From assembly GCA_023241745.1 (NCBI GenBank), contig JALQCY010000001.1, forward strand, positions 434,001 to 498,000: 64,000 nt of DNA, read 5' to 3'. Shown one piece after another: positions 49,225-57,497 of the stretch (the first letter of the stretch is position 1; each line of letters starts with the position of its first letter). The notes under the pieces are model-generated. The model was not told the origin of the DNA. It worked only from the letters and a program-made list of their open reading frames with translations, and made no database searches. The translations under genes and the position numbers were made by a program. The stretch comes from Isoptericola peretonis (GTDB taxonomy: Bacteria > Actinomycetota > Actinomycetes > Actinomycetales > Cellulomonadaceae).

Positions 49225-49254
49225 ATTCTAGCGACCGTTGTCCACGAGGGTCAA
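49225..49254 (-). promoter_or_regulatory. Promoter of rplM-rpsI
   Basis: Reverse-strand -35 TTGACC (49249-49254) and -10 TAGAAT (49225-49230), 18 bases apart, close to the sigma-70 consensus. Transcription should start near 49218, leaving about 155 untranslated bases before rplM. Confidence 0.75.
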
Positions 49255-49341
49255 AGCGGCGGAGGTCACCCTCGTCACACGGGCTCCGCGTCGTCGGCCC
49301 ATCTCGTTGCAGGCACCCCACGCCGGGTGCACCGTAGTGAC

Positions 49342-49755
49342 ATGACGGACGAGACACCGGCCACGACACCGGACCCCGAGACCGCGGCGGAGGGGGACGA
49401 GAACCAGCTTCCCCTCGAGGACACGCTGCTCGACCCGGACCTCGACGACGTCCTCGACGAGGGGTACTCGCCGCTGGAGCGCTCCCGGCCGAACCACTGG
49501 GGCGAGACCGCCTGGGAGGAGTCCGCCGGCGAGCCTCTCGACCGGCGCCTGGCCGAAGAGCAGCCGGACGTCTGGGAGACCGACCCGCTCGACCGCCCGG
49601 ACACGACCCGCGCGGGCCGCCTCGCGGCGGACCCGGACGCCGACCCGAACGAGGACGGCGACCGCGAGAACGACGTCTACGGCGAGGACGCAGGGATCGA
49701 CGGCGCCGGCGCCAGCGCCGAGGAGGCCGCGGTGCACTGGGTCGAGGAGCCCTGA
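49342..49755 (+). CDS. DUF5709 domain-containing protein
   Basis: A 137-residue, strongly acidic protein with no hydrophobic segment. The conserved block VLDEGYSPLERSRPNHWGET and PLDRRLAEEQPDVW (split over residues about 37-78) matches DUF5709, an actinobacterial family of unknown function. The ATG is at 49342. The remaining residues are low complexity (Asp/Glu/Ala). Its stop and the convergent truA stop lie in one small palindrome (CTGAGG-GT-CCTCAG, 49752-49765). Confidence 0.82.
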   Translation: MTDETPATTPDPETAAEGDENQLPLEDTLLDPDLDDVLDEGYSPLERSRPNHWGETAWEESAGEPLDRRLAEEQPDVWETDPLDRPDTTRAGRLAADPDADPNEDGDRENDVYGEDAGIDGAGASAEEAAVHWVEEP

Positions 49756-49761
49756 GGGTCC

Positions 49762-50748
49762 TCAGCCCGCGCTCTCCACCTCACCGGCGTCGCGCTTGGC
49801 GCGGACGCGCTCGGCCCGGCCCGCGAGCTCGTCGTCGTCCGGGTAGGAGACCTGCTCGAGAACGAGACCGCGCGCGGCGACGACGCCCGCGGCGGCCGAC
49901 CGCGTCCGACCCGCCAGGACCTCGGCGGGCGCGGTCGGCGCGCGGCGTCCCTCCCCCACCGCCAGGGACATCCCGACCAGCGCGCGCACCATCGAGTGGC
50001 AGAACGCGTCGGCCTGCACGGTGGCGACGACGAGCCCCGCGTCCGGCCCGCTGTCCGGCCGCTCCCACGACAGGCGCGTGAGCTCGCGGATGGTGGTGGC
50101 GCCCTCGCGCGGCTTGCAGAAGGCCGCGAAGTCGTGGAGGCCGACCAGCGGCTGCATCGCCCGGTGCATCGCCTCCACGTCCAGCGGCCGCCGGTGCCAC
50201 AGCACCCAGTCGCGCCGCAGCGGGTCGCGCAGCTCCGGGCGGTCGGCCACCCGGTAGGCGTAGCGGCGGTGCAGCGCGGAGAACCGGGCGTCGAAGCCGG
50301 CGGGCGCCACGGCCGCCCGGTGCACGACGACGTCCGGCGGCAGCAGGCCGGCGAGCCGGTCGGTGAGCGCGACGCCGGGCTCCCGGTCGGAGCGGCCGGG
50401 CATGGCGTCCCAGCGCTCGCGCGGGACGTCGACGTGCGCGACCTGGCCGCGCGCGTGCACGCCCGCGTCGGTGCGGCCGGCGACCGTCAGGCGGGGCCGG
50501 GGCAGGCCGAGCGGTCCGGTACGCAGCACGGTCGCCAGGGCGTCCTCGAGCACCCCCTGCACCGTGCGCAGCCCGGGCTGGGTGGCCCACCCCGCGAACC
50601 GCGTGCCGTCGTAGGCGAGGTCGAGGCGCACCCGGAGGGTGTCGGCGGGCGGTCCCGGACGTGCGGCCGGCGAGGTCGGTCCAGGGGTCGGCGCAGGGGT
50701 CGGCGCAGGGGTCGGCGCGGGGGTCGGCGCGGGTGTCGGCGTGCTCAC
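49762..50748 (-). CDS. truA: tRNA pseudouridine(38-40) synthase
   Basis: A TruA of about 328 residues; the catalytic aspartate is D94 in [30 protein letters not shown] and [14 protein letters not shown] are also diagnostic. Residues 4-24 are a Thr-Pro-Ala-Pro repeat encoded by five 12-base units; the enzyme proper starts near residue 37. The GTG at 50748 begins the repeat. An initiation codon nearer the core is not seen, so the extension is probably real but disordered. Confidence 0.93.
   Translation of the reverse strand: MSTPTPAPTPAPTPAPTPAPTPGPTSPAARPGPPADTLRVRLDLAYDGTRFAGWATQPGLRTVQGVLEDALATVLRTGPLGLPRPRLTVAGRTDAGVHARGQVAHVDVPRERWDAMPGRSDREPGVALTDRLAGLLPPDVVVHRAAVAPAGFDARFSALHRRYAYRVADRPELRDPLRRDWVLWHRRPLDVEAMHRAMQPLVGLHDFAAFCKPREGATTIRELTRLSWERPDSGPDAGLVVATVQADAFCHSMVRALVGMSLAVGEGRRAPTAPAEVLAGRTRSAAAGVVAARGLVLEQVSYPDDDELAGRAERVRAKRDAGEVESAG
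50684..50743 (-). repeat. 12-base tandem repeat at the truA 5' end (five copies)
   Basis: Five units on the forward strand (two GGGGTCGGCGCA, two GGGGTCGGCGCG, one variant), encoding TPAP repeats of TruA. In frame, so copy-number variation only changes tail length. Confidence 0.9.
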
Positions 50749-50775
50749 CGCCCCATTGTGGCCGGATGATGTCCG

Positions 50776-51615
50776 GTGATGGTCGATGCAGGCGCTGCGG
50801 CGCGCACCCCCGAGACCCGGCCCGGCGACGGTCCGGCCACCCCACGCCCGCCGGTACCCGCCGACGTGCTCACGCTCGCCGTCGACTGCGGCGGCGGGGG
50901 CATCAAGGCGGCGGTCCTGGACTCTGCGGGGACGGCCCACGCCGCCCCCGTGCGCGTCCCGACGCCGTATCCCCTGCCGCCGCGGCTGCTGCTGGACACC
51001 GTGGCGGACATCGCCGACCGGCTGCCGACGGCGCACCGCGTCACGCTCGGGATGCCGGGCATGATCCGGCACGGCGTCGTGGTGCACACCCCGCACTACA
51101 TCACCCGGAGCGGCCCCCGCTCGCGGGTCCTGCCCGAGCTGGCCGAGGCGTGGGCGAGCTTCGACGTGCGCGGGGCGCTTGCCCGCCGGCTGGGGGTGCC
51201 CGCGATGGTGCTCAACGACGCGGAGGTGCACGGCGCGGGCGTCGTCGCGGGCTCCGGGGTCGAGCTGGTGCTCACGCTCGGCACCGGGCTCGGGTCCGCC
51301 CTGTTCGACGGCGGCCGGCTCGCTCCGCACCTCGAGTGGTCGCACGCGCCGGTGCGCCGCGGGGCCACGTACGACCAGTACGTCGGCGAGCCCGAGCGAC
51401 GCCGCCTCGGCGACGGCCTCTGGTCACGGCGCGTCGCCGCGACGATCGACGGGCTCCGCCCCGTGTTCCGCTGGGACCGCCTGTACCTGGGCGGCGGCAA
51501 CTCCCGCCGCATCACGCCGACGGCGCTCGACCGCCTGGGCGACGACGTCGTCGTCGTCCCGAACTCCGCCGCCCTCGTCGGCGGCGCCCGGGCGTGGGAC
51601 CTGCCCCTGGCCTGA
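50776..51615 (+). CDS. ROK-family kinase, polyphosphate-glucokinase-like
   Basis: A 279-residue ASKHA sugar-kinase-like protein. [14 protein letters not shown] is the phosphate-1 loop, [11 protein letters not shown] carries the sugar-contact Asn-Asp, and [17 protein letters not shown] is phosphate 2, in the order found in PPGK-type enzymes. The ROK zinc cluster (C-x-C) is absent, as in PPGK. The sugar is unproven. GTG-ATG start at 50776/50779. The last 192 bases overlap the convergent hydrolase gene. Confidence 0.8.
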   Translation: MMVDAGAAARTPETRPGDGPATPRPPVPADVLTLAVDCGGGGIKAAVLDSAGTAHAAPVRVPTPYPLPPRLLLDTVADIADRLPTAHRVTLGMPGMIRHGVVVHTPHYITRSGPRSRVLPELAEAWASFDVRGALARRLGVPAMVLNDAEVHGAGVVAGSGVELVLTLGTGLGSALFDGGRLAPHLEWSHAPVRRGATYDQYVGEPERRRLGDGLWSRRVAATIDGLRPVFRWDRLYLGGGNSRRITPTALDRLGDDVVVVPNSAALVGGARAWDLPLA

Positions 51616-52368
51616 CCTCGCCCCGCCCTCGGCCCGTTCGAGGAGCGTGGTCCGCGCGACGGCCTCCAGGAGCACCCGGGAGAACGCCACGGGCGCGTCC
51701 AGGCTCACGAGATGGCGGGCGTGCGGCACGACGACCAGGCGGGTGGGCGCCCCGCCGGCCTGCGCCGCCGCCACGAACGCCCGCTCCTGGGTGCGGAAGT
51801 GGTCGTACCTGCCGTTGACGATCCACACCGGGCTCCGCGCGGCGGCGAGCGCGCCGAGCGTGTCGGTGGGCGCCAGCTCCCCCAGCACCTGGCTCATGAC
51901 CGTCAGGGCGAACCCGCCGGCGCCGATGTCGCGGGCTCCCCCGGCGTCGAGCGCGAGGCGGACGAAGGTCTCGTTGAGCCGGGCGCCGTGGTCGGGCCAG
52001 CCCTCGATCCAGCGGGCCAGGGTGAGCCACGCCGGCCGTAGCCGGGAGCGCGAGACTGTGCAGCACGACGCGGCGAGCAGACCGGCGCTCTGCTCGGGAC
52101 GACGCGCACGGTGCTCGATCGCGACGTACCCGCCGAGGGAGAGGCCTGCGACGAGCGCGCGCCCGCCCATGGCGTCGACACCGTCCCGCACGGCCGCGAC
52201 GGCGCCGTCGAGGGTGAACGGCTCGTCGCGGCGGGCGCCGTGGCCCGGCAGGTCCACCGCGACCGCGGGGACGCCGGCGTCCTCGAGCACGGCGAACTGC
52301 CGGCGCCACATGGTGCGCGACGTGCGGGACCCGTGCACGAGGACGACAGGGGTGCTGCGTGCCTCCAT
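51424..52368 (-). CDS. Alpha/beta hydrolase with read-through tail
   Basis: A 314-residue protein. The catalytic triad is visible: S77 in AGLSLGGY, an aspartate near 189 (NGRYDHF) and H219 (PHARHLVSLD). The oxyanion region is VLVHGSRTS near residue 10. Substrate unknown. The fold should end near residue 250. Residues 252-314 (Arg/Glu/Gly/Ala-rich) are encoded by the antisense of the ROK kinase gene, so the original stop seems to have been lost. ATG at 52368, with GAGGTG close upstream. Confidence 0.82.
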   Translation of the reverse strand: MEARSTPVVLVHGSRTSRTMWRRQFAVLEDAGVPAVAVDLPGHGARRDEPFTLDGAVAAVRDGVDAMGGRALVAGLSLGGYVAIEHRARRPEQSAGLLAASCCTVSRSRLRPAWLTLARWIEGWPDHGARLNETFVRLALDAGGARDIGAGGFALTVMSQVLGELAPTDTLGALAAARSPVWIVNGRYDHFRTQERAFVAAAQAGGAPTRLVVVPHARHLVSLDAPVAFSRVLLEAVARTTLLERAEGGARSGQGQVPRPGAADEGGGVRDDDDVVAQAVERRRRDAAGVAAAQVQAVPAEHGAEPVDRRGDAP

Positions 52369-52401
52369 CACCTCACGGTGCCACGGCCCGAGGCCACGTC
52401 G

Positions 52402-52445
52402 CCCGGGAAAGACCCGGGAACGACCCGGGAACGACCCGGGAACGA
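52402..52445. repeat. 11-base tandem repeat between the hydrolase and rplQ (four copies)
   Basis: Three exact CCCGGGAACGA units and one CCCGGGAAAGA, head to tail, each with a CCCGGG palindrome. They lie in the hydrolase upstream region, next to the rplQ terminator. No function is apparent. Confidence 0.9.
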
Positions 52446-52447
52446 CA

Positions 52448-52479
52448 CAGCCCCGCACCACCGAGGTGGCACGGGGCTG
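52448..52479 (-). terminator. Terminator after rplQ
   Basis: An outer stem CAGCCCCG/CGGGGCTG (52448-52455 with 52472-52479) and an inner CCACC/GGTGG helix, located 23 bases past the rplQ stop on the reverse strand. Ends the alpha ribosomal cluster. Confidence 0.75.
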
Positions 52480-52502
52480 CGGACGAACCGGAGCGAAGGA
52501 GG

Positions 52503-53030
52503 TCAGGCCTTCTTGGTCTCCTCGGCGGCCGGGGTCTCGACCTGCTCCTCGGCGGCGGGCGCCTCGGTGGTCTCCTCGGCGGCCTCGTCCTTGGCGGGCT
52601 TCTCGTCGGCCGGCTTGGCAGCCTTCTCGGCGGCCTTCGTGGCCTCCTTGACGACGGCCTGCTTGGGGCTCACCGGCTCGGTGACGAGCTCGATGACCGC
52701 CATGGGCGCGTTGTCGCCCTTGCGGTTGCCGATCTTGGTGATGCGCGTGTAGCCACCGTTGCGCTCGGCCATGGCCGGGGCGATCTCGGTGAACAGCGTG
52801 TGCACCACGGACTTGTCGCGGACGACGGTCAGCACCCGGCGACGGGCGTGCAGGTCACCGCGCTTGGCGAAGGTGATGAGGCGCTCGGCCAGGGGCCGCA
52901 GGCGCTTCGCCTTCGTCTCGGTGGTGGTGATGCGACCGTGCTCGAAGAGCGACGTCGACAGGTTCGCGAGGATCAGTCGCTGGTGAGCCGGGCTGCCACC
53001 GAGCCGCGGACCCTTGGTGGGGGTAGGCAT
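52503..53030 (-). CDS. rplQ: 50S ribosomal protein L17
   Basis: A 175-residue L17. The core ([20 protein letters not shown] to about residue 118) is standard. The C-terminal 55 residues are an Ala/Lys/Glu-rich tail ([20 protein letters not shown]), as in many actinobacteria. ATG at 53030, with AAGGAGA upstream. Last gene of the alpha cluster, after rpoA. Confidence 0.96.
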   Translation of the reverse strand: MPTPTKGPRLGGSPAHQRLILANLSTSLFEHGRITTTETKAKRLRPLAERLITFAKRGDLHARRRVLTVVRDKSVVHTLFTEIAPAMAERNGGYTRITKIGNRKGDNAPMAVIELVTEPVSPKQAVVKEATKAAEKAAKPADEKPAKDEAAEETTEAPAAEEQVETPAAEETKKA

Positions 53031-53106
53031 TTCTGGTTCTCCTTGAGGGTGGTTCCGCACCGCGCGGCCCGGTCAGGTCGAGCGGGCTGCTGCGGGCGCG
53101 GAGACG

Positions 53107-54123
53107 TCAGTACGACTGCTCGTCGGTGTACGTGGCCTCGTCGTCCCCACCGCTGAAGTACGCGGCGCTGGACGGGTCGAAGTCGAGCGGCGAGTCCTTC
53201 AGCGAGAGGCCCAGCTCGGCGAGCTTCTCCTTGACCTCGTTGATGGACTTCGCACCGAAGTTGCGGATGTCGAGCAGGTCGGCCTCGCTGCGCGCGACGA
53301 GCTCACCCACCTGGTGGATGCCCTCGCGCTTGAGGCAGTTGTACGACCGGATCGTGAGGTTGAGCTCCTCGATCGGCAGCGCCAGGTCCGCGGCCAGCGC
53401 AGAGTCCGTCGGCGACGGGCCGATCTCGATGCCCTCGGCCTCGACGTTCAGCTCGCGGGCGAGACCGAACAGCTCGACGAGCGTCTTGCCGGCGGAGGCC
53501 AGCGCGTCGCGCGGGGCGATCGCGGCCTTCGTCTCGACGTCGACGATCAGCTTGTCGAAGTCCGTGCGCTGCTCGACACGGGTGGCCTCGACCTTGTAGG
53601 TGACCTTGAGGACCGGCGAGTAGATCGAGTCGACCGGGATACGGCCGATCTCGGCCTCGTCGTTCTTGTTCTGCGCCGCGGACACGTAGCCGCGGCCGCG
53701 CTCGACGGTGAGCTCGATCTCGAGCTTGCCCTTGTCGTTGAGCGTCGCGACGTGCAGGTCCGGGTTGTGCACCTCGACGCCCGCCGGCGGCACGATGTCC
53801 GCGGCGGTGACCACGCCCGCACCCGTCTTGCGCAGGTACATCACGACGGGCTCGTCGTTCTCCGAGGAGACGACGATGTTCTTGATGTTGAGGATGATCT
53901 CGGTGACGTCCTCCTTCACACCCGGCACGGTGGAGAACTCGTGGAGCACTCCGTCGATGCGGATGGAGGTGACGGCGGCGCCCGGGATGGACGACAGCAG
54001 AGTCCGGCGCAGCGAGTTGCCGAGCGTGTAGCCGAAGCCCGGCTCGAGCGGCTCGATGGAGAAGCGCGAACGGTACTCCGAGATGACCTCTTCGGTCAGG
54101 GAGGGGCGCTGTGCGATCAGCAC
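53107..54123 (-). CDS. rpoA: DNA-directed RNA polymerase alpha subunit
   Basis: A 338-residue alpha subunit. The NTD has the dimerisation segment [20 protein letters not shown], and the CTD has [18 protein letters not shown] and [18 protein letters not shown], both helix-hairpin-helix promoter-contact motifs. GTG start at 54123, with AAAGGA upstream. rpsD, which lies between rpsK and rpoA in many bacteria, is absent here; three hairpins fill the gap instead. Confidence 0.98.
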   Translation of the reverse strand: MLIAQRPSLTEEVISEYRSRFSIEPLEPGFGYTLGNSLRRTLLSSIPGAAVTSIRIDGVLHEFSTVPGVKEDVTEIILNIKNIVVSSENDEPVVMYLRKTGAGVVTAADIVPPAGVEVHNPDLHVATLNDKGKLEIELTVERGRGYVSAAQNKNDEAEIGRIPVDSIYSPVLKVTYKVEATRVEQRTDFDKLIVDVETKAAIAPRDALASAGKTLVELFGLARELNVEAEGIEIGPSPTDSALAADLALPIEELNLTIRSYNCLKREGIHQVGELVARSEADLLDIRNFGAKSINEVKEKLAELGLSLKDSPLDFDPSSAAYFSGGDDEATYTDEQSY

Positions 54124-54169
54124 GGTCAGGTCCTTTCAGTGTGCGTCCGCCATATGACGCATCACGGAT

Positions 54170-54263
54170 CCGCGAGATCTCGCGGCCCCGGGCGGGACTC
54201 GGTCCACCCGCCCGGGCAGCCTGCGACGTCGTGCGGGCCCGGGGCCGACTGCTCGGCCCCGGG
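54170..54263 (-). other. Three consecutive hairpins between rpsK and rpoA
   Basis: Within 94 bases: a perfect 16-base palindrome (54170-54185, containing GCGAGATCTCGC), a 10-base-pair stem CCCGGGCGGG/CCCGCCCGGG (54187-54196 with 54207-54216), and an 11-base-pair stem (54238-54248 with 54253-54263). They may attenuate or process the message between r-protein and polymerase genes. Confidence 0.7.
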
Positions 54264-54283
54264 TCCCGACGACGCCGGAAGGG

Positions 54284-54688
54284 TCAGACGCGGCGGCGCT
54301 TCGGGGGACGGCAGCCGTTGTGCGCCTGGGGGGTCACGTCCTGGATCGAACCGACCTCGAGGCCGGTCGCCTGCAGGGAGCGGATGGCGGTCTCACGACC
54401 GGAACCCGGGCCCTTGACGAAGACGTCGACCTTCTTCACACCGTGCTCCTGGGCGCGGCGCGCGGCCGACTCGGCGGCGAGCTGCGCGGCGTACGGCGTG
54501 GACTTGCGGGAGCCCTTGAAGCCGACGTGGCCGGCGGACGCCCACGAGATCACGGCGCCCGAGGGGTCGGTGATCGAGACGATCGTGTTGTTGAAGGTGC
54601 TCTTGATGTGCGCCTGGCCGAGCGGGACGTTCTTCTTGTCCTTGCGGCGCGGCTTGCGCGCGGCCGTGGCACGGGTCTTGGGAGGCAT
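54284..54688 (-). CDS. rpsK: 30S ribosomal protein S11
   Basis: A 134-residue S11 with the expected [21 protein letters not shown] block (split here at about residues 24-44), [22 protein letters not shown] and the C-terminal [16 protein letters not shown]. It is part of the mRNA-facing platform of the small subunit. ATG at 54688 with GGAGAGAACGAGCAC upstream. Follows rpsM with a 74-base gap. Confidence 0.97.
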   Translation of the reverse strand: MPPKTRATAARKPRRKDKKNVPLGQAHIKSTFNNTIVSITDPSGAVISWASAGHVGFKGSRKSTPYAAQLAAESAARRAQEHGVKKVDVFVKGPGSGRETAIRSLQATGLEVGSIQDVTPQAHNGCRPPKRRRV

Positions 54689-54762
54689 GTGCTCGTTCTC
54701 TCCTGGTCTGAGGTCGTCGGACCGGGGCGGGCGCTATCGGCCCGCCACCCGGACTGCTGGCG

Positions 54763-55137
54763 TCAGCGGGCCTTCTTCTTGCCCGCGACGGTGCGCTTCG
54801 GACCCTTGCGGGTACGCGCGTTGGTCTTGGTGCGCTGACCGCGCACCGGAAGGCCGCGGCGGTGACGCAGGCCCTGGTAGGTGCCGATCTCCACCTTGCG
54901 GCGGATGTCGGCGGCGACCTCGCGGCGCAGGTCACCCTCGAGCTGGAAGTTCGTCTCGAGGTGGTCGCGGAGGGCGACGAGCTGGTCGTCACCGAGGTCC
55001 TTGACGCGCAGGTCCGGGCTGATCCCGGTAGCGGCCAGCGTCTGCTGGGCGCGGGTACGGCCGACGCCGTAGATGTAGGTGAGCGCAACCTCGAGCCGCT
55101 TGTCGCGGGGGAGGTCGACGCCGATCAGACGTGCCAT
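54763..55137 (-). CDS. rpsM: 30S ribosomal protein S13
   Basis: A 124-residue S13: [34 protein letters not shown], then [20 protein letters not shown] and a basic tail. It contacts tRNA and the head of the 30S subunit. The upstream in-frame segment of the longer open frame is not conserved, so ATG 55137 is the start. A 167-base gap to rpmJ holds only a weak hairpin (GACGGC/GCCGTC). Confidence 0.97.
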   Translation of the reverse strand: MARLIGVDLPRDKRLEVALTYIYGVGRTRAQQTLAATGISPDLRVKDLGDDQLVALRDHLETNFQLEGDLRREVAADIRRKVEIGTYQGLRHRRGLPVRGQRTKTNARTRKGPKRTVAGKKKAR

Positions 55138-55304
55138 GTGCCTTCCGGCTCCTGTACTTCTTCCAGAGGTCTGCCGCACCGCCCTCCCGCGATGACCGCG
55201 GGCCCCGGCCCCTGGACCGAGGGTTCCCCCGGCGCCCTGGGGCGACGGGTTCGTGGTGGTGCGCTGTGCATGACGGCGAGCGTGCCGTCAGCTGGTGGCT
55301 GCGA

Positions 55305-55418
55305 TCAGCCCTGGCGCTGCTTGTGGCGCAGGTTCTCGCAGATCACCATGACGCGACCGTGCCGGCGGATCACCTTGCACTTGTCGCAGATCTTCTTGAC
55401 GCTCGGCTTGACCTTCAT
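55305..55418 (-). CDS. rpmJ: 50S ribosomal protein L36
   Basis: A 37-residue L36. It carries the zinc ribbon ligands C-x2-C...C...[21 protein letters not shown] with H32 near the end. This Cys-containing form needs zinc; some actinobacteria also keep a Cys-free paralogue, not seen here. ATG at 55418, with GGAGGAA upstream. Confidence 0.95.
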   Translation of the reverse strand: MKVKPSVKKICDKCKVIRRHGRVMVICENLRHKQRQG

Positions 55419-55488
55419 CAGTGTTCCTCCGCCGCCGCACGCGCGCCGGCAGGTGCCGGCGCCCCGACGGCGCTCGATGGGGTGGGGG

Positions 55489-55710
55489 TTACTTGTAGCG
55501 GTAGACGATCCGACCGCGGGACAGGTCGTACGGGCTGAGCTCGACCACGACGCGGTCCTCCGGGAGGATCCGGATGTAGTGCTGACGCATCTTGCCCGAG
55601 ATGTGCGCGAGGACCTTGTGGCCGTTCGCGAGCTCCACACGGAACATCGCGTTCGGCAGGGCCTCGACCACGCTGCCCTCGATCTCGATGACGCCGTCCT
55701 TCTTTGCCAT
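55489..55710 (-). CDS. infA: Translation initiation factor IF-1
   Basis: A 73-residue OB-fold protein: [20 protein letters not shown], then [18 protein letters not shown] and the end [11 protein letters not shown]. Full length and typical. It binds the 30S A-site during initiation. It lies between map and rpmJ, the standard actinobacterial order. A possible -10 (TACGAT, 55897-55902) upstream suggests a separate promoter. Confidence 0.97.
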   Translation of the reverse strand: MAKKDGVIEIEGSVVEALPNAMFRVELANGHKVLAHISGKMRQHYIRILPEDRVVVELSPYDLSRGRIVYRYK

Positions 55711-55896
55711 GTCCTCCGCTAACTCTCGTCTGGCCCCGGGCGCCCGTCAGCATCGTGACGGAGGTCCGGATGTCGTGCGTGCCGCCTGCTCACCCTCGCC
55801 CTGCCCGACCCGCGCTCGCGCCGGTCCGTGCTGGTCTGCAGGGCCGCTTGCGCGCCTGCACCGAGGTACTGCCGAACGGACTACACCCGACGGAAC

Positions 55897-55902
55897 ATCG
55901 TA
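55897..55902 (-). promoter_or_regulatory. Candidate -10 element for infA-rpmJ-rpsM-rpsK-rpoA-rplQ
   Basis: Reverse-strand TACGAT in the 237-base gap between map and infA. No clear -35 is present. The gap size itself argues for a promoter here. Confidence 0.3.
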
Positions 55903-55947
55903 CTCCATCGCACCAGCTGCTGCGAACGCACGCCCAGGGGTGGTCGG

Positions 55948-56826
55948 TCACACGTCGAGGTCGACGGGCACGACCTCGAACGGGGCGAGTCCCGACCGGC
56001 CGCCGTCCGGGGCGGTGAGCACGCTGATGCCGTCCTCGAGGACGGCCACGGTGTGCTCCCAGTGCGCCGCACGCGACCCGTCCTGGGTGACGACCGTCCA
56101 GTCGTCCTCGAGCACGCGCGTGGCACCGCTCCCCCGCGTGACCATCGGCTCCACCGCGAGGCACATGCCCGGGCGGAGCTTCGGGCCACGGTCCGAGGTG
56201 CGGAAGTTCACGACGTCCGGCGGCTGGTGCATCGCAGTGCCGATGCCGTGCCCGACGTAGTCCTCGACGATGCCGTACTCCACGCCGGAGGCACCGCCCG
56301 CGAGCTCCACGGCGGTCTCGACCGCCGTGCCGACGTCGTTCAGGCGCTTGCCGCCCGCCAGGGCGGCGATCCCCGCCCACATGGCGGTCCGCGTGGCCCG
56401 GACGAGGTCGAGGTCCGCCGTGTCGGTGGTCCCTGTGGGGGCGTCGACGTCCAGCGCACCGTCAGGGCCCAGCACGAGGCTGATCGCCGAGTCTCCGTGC
56501 CAGCCGTCCACGATCGCGCCGCAGTCGACCGACACGACGTCACCGACCTCCAGGACGCGCCCGCCCGGGATGCCGTGGATCACCTCGTCCCCCACGGAGA
56601 CGCAGATCGTCGCCGGGTAGCCGAGATAGCCGAGGAACGAGGGCTTCGCCCCCGCCTCGGAGATGGCGCGCGCGGCGACCTCGTCGAGGTCGGCCGTCGT
56701 CATGCCGGGCCGTGCGGCCGTGCGCACGGCGTCGAGCGTCGCGGCGACGACGAGGCCGGCCCGCCGCATGACGCGGACCTGCTCGAGGGTCTTGAGCTCG
56801 ACGCGCTCGCGCGAACCGAAGATCAT
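55948..56826 (-). CDS. map: Type I methionine aminopeptidase
   Basis: A 292-residue MetAP. The metal ligands fall in the expected segments: SVDCGAIVDGWHGDSAIS (two aspartates), VGHGIGTAMHQPPDV (histidine), a glutamate in CLAVEPMVTRG and another near HWEHTVAVLEDG. It removes initiator methionine. It is longer than the 250-residue norm owing to an insert near 145-165. No N-terminal zinc finger. Follows adk by 12 bases. Confidence 0.96.
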   Translation of the reverse strand: MIFGSRERVELKTLEQVRVMRRAGLVVAATLDAVRTAARPGMTTADLDEVAARAISEAGAKPSFLGYLGYPATICVSVGDEVIHGIPGGRVLEVGDVVSVDCGAIVDGWHGDSAISLVLGPDGALDVDAPTGTTDTADLDLVRATRTAMWAGIAALAGGKRLNDVGTAVETAVELAGGASGVEYGIVEDYVGHGIGTAMHQPPDVVNFRTSDRGPKLRPGMCLAVEPMVTRGSGATRVLEDDWTVVTQDGSRAAHWEHTVAVLEDGISVLTAPDGGRSGLAPFEVVPVDLDV

Positions 56827-56838
56827 GTCGTGGCCGGC

Positions 56839-57414
56839 TCAGCCGAGCTCGGCGGCCAGCGCCTGGACGATGCGCTCGGTGACCTCGGAGACCTCTCCGA
56901 TGCCGTCCACCTGGGCCAGCAGCCCACGCTCGGAGTACGCCGCCGTCAGCGGCGCCGTCTGCTCGTCGTAGATGTCGAGCCGGCGCGCGATCGCGTCCGG
57001 GGTGTCGTCCTCGCGCCCCTCGATCTCCGCGCGCTTGGCGATGCGGGCCAGGAGCTCGTCGCGGTCGGCGGTGAGCTCGATGACGCCGTCGAGCTCCCAG
57101 CCGAGGTCGCTCAGGATGGCGTCCAGCGCCTCCACCTGGTGCGCGTTGCGCGGGTAGCCGTCGAGCAGGAAGCCGGACTTTGCGTCGTCCTCGGCGAGGC
57201 GCGAGCGCACCATCTGGTCGGTGACCTCGTCGGGGACGAGGTCGCCCTTGGCGCTGTACTCCTGCGCGAGCTTGCCGAGCTCCGTGCCGCCCTTGATGTT
57301 GGCGCGGAAGATGTCGCCCGTCGAGATGGCGGGGATGTCGAACAGCTCGGCGAGGCGGGCCGCCTGCGTGCCCTTGCCCGCGCCCTGCGGACCCATGATC
57401 ACCAGTCGCGTCAC
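56839..57414 (-). CDS. adk: Adenylate kinase
   Basis: A 191-residue short-type adenylate kinase without the zinc/LID insert of long forms. P-loop GPQGAGKGT at 8-16; GFLLDGYPRNAHQ is the NMP-binding segment and RREDDT-like (GREDDTPDAI) the LID arginine region. GTG at 57414 preceded by GAGG. An in-frame TTG at 57501 overlaps the secY stop (TTGA) and would give a 29-residue extension; conservation argues against it. Confidence 0.96.
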   Translation of the reverse strand: MTRLVIMGPQGAGKGTQAARLAELFDIPAISTGDIFRANIKGGTELGKLAQEYSAKGDLVPDEVTDQMVRSRLAEDDAKSGFLLDGYPRNAHQVEALDAILSDLGWELDGVIELTADRDELLARIAKRAEIEGREDDTPDAIARRLDIYDEQTAPLTAAYSERGLLAQVDGIGEVSEVTERIVQALAAELG

Positions 57415-57497
57415 CCGCGCCTCGGCGCTGCGCGCGCCGTGGAGCTCGCGGCGGGTGGTCGGCGTGGCAGCCGTGGTGCCGCCTTCGTTCGTCTCGG

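Noticed and set aside
50684..50743. Possible CRISPR-like array
   Set aside because: Units are 12 bases, contiguous and without spacers, and they encode a TruA N-terminal repeat. No cas gene is present.
54124..54283. Missing rpsD as a gene loss
   Set aside because: In many Micrococcales and streptomycetes rpsD is located elsewhere in the chromosome. Absence from this spot alone is not evidence of loss.
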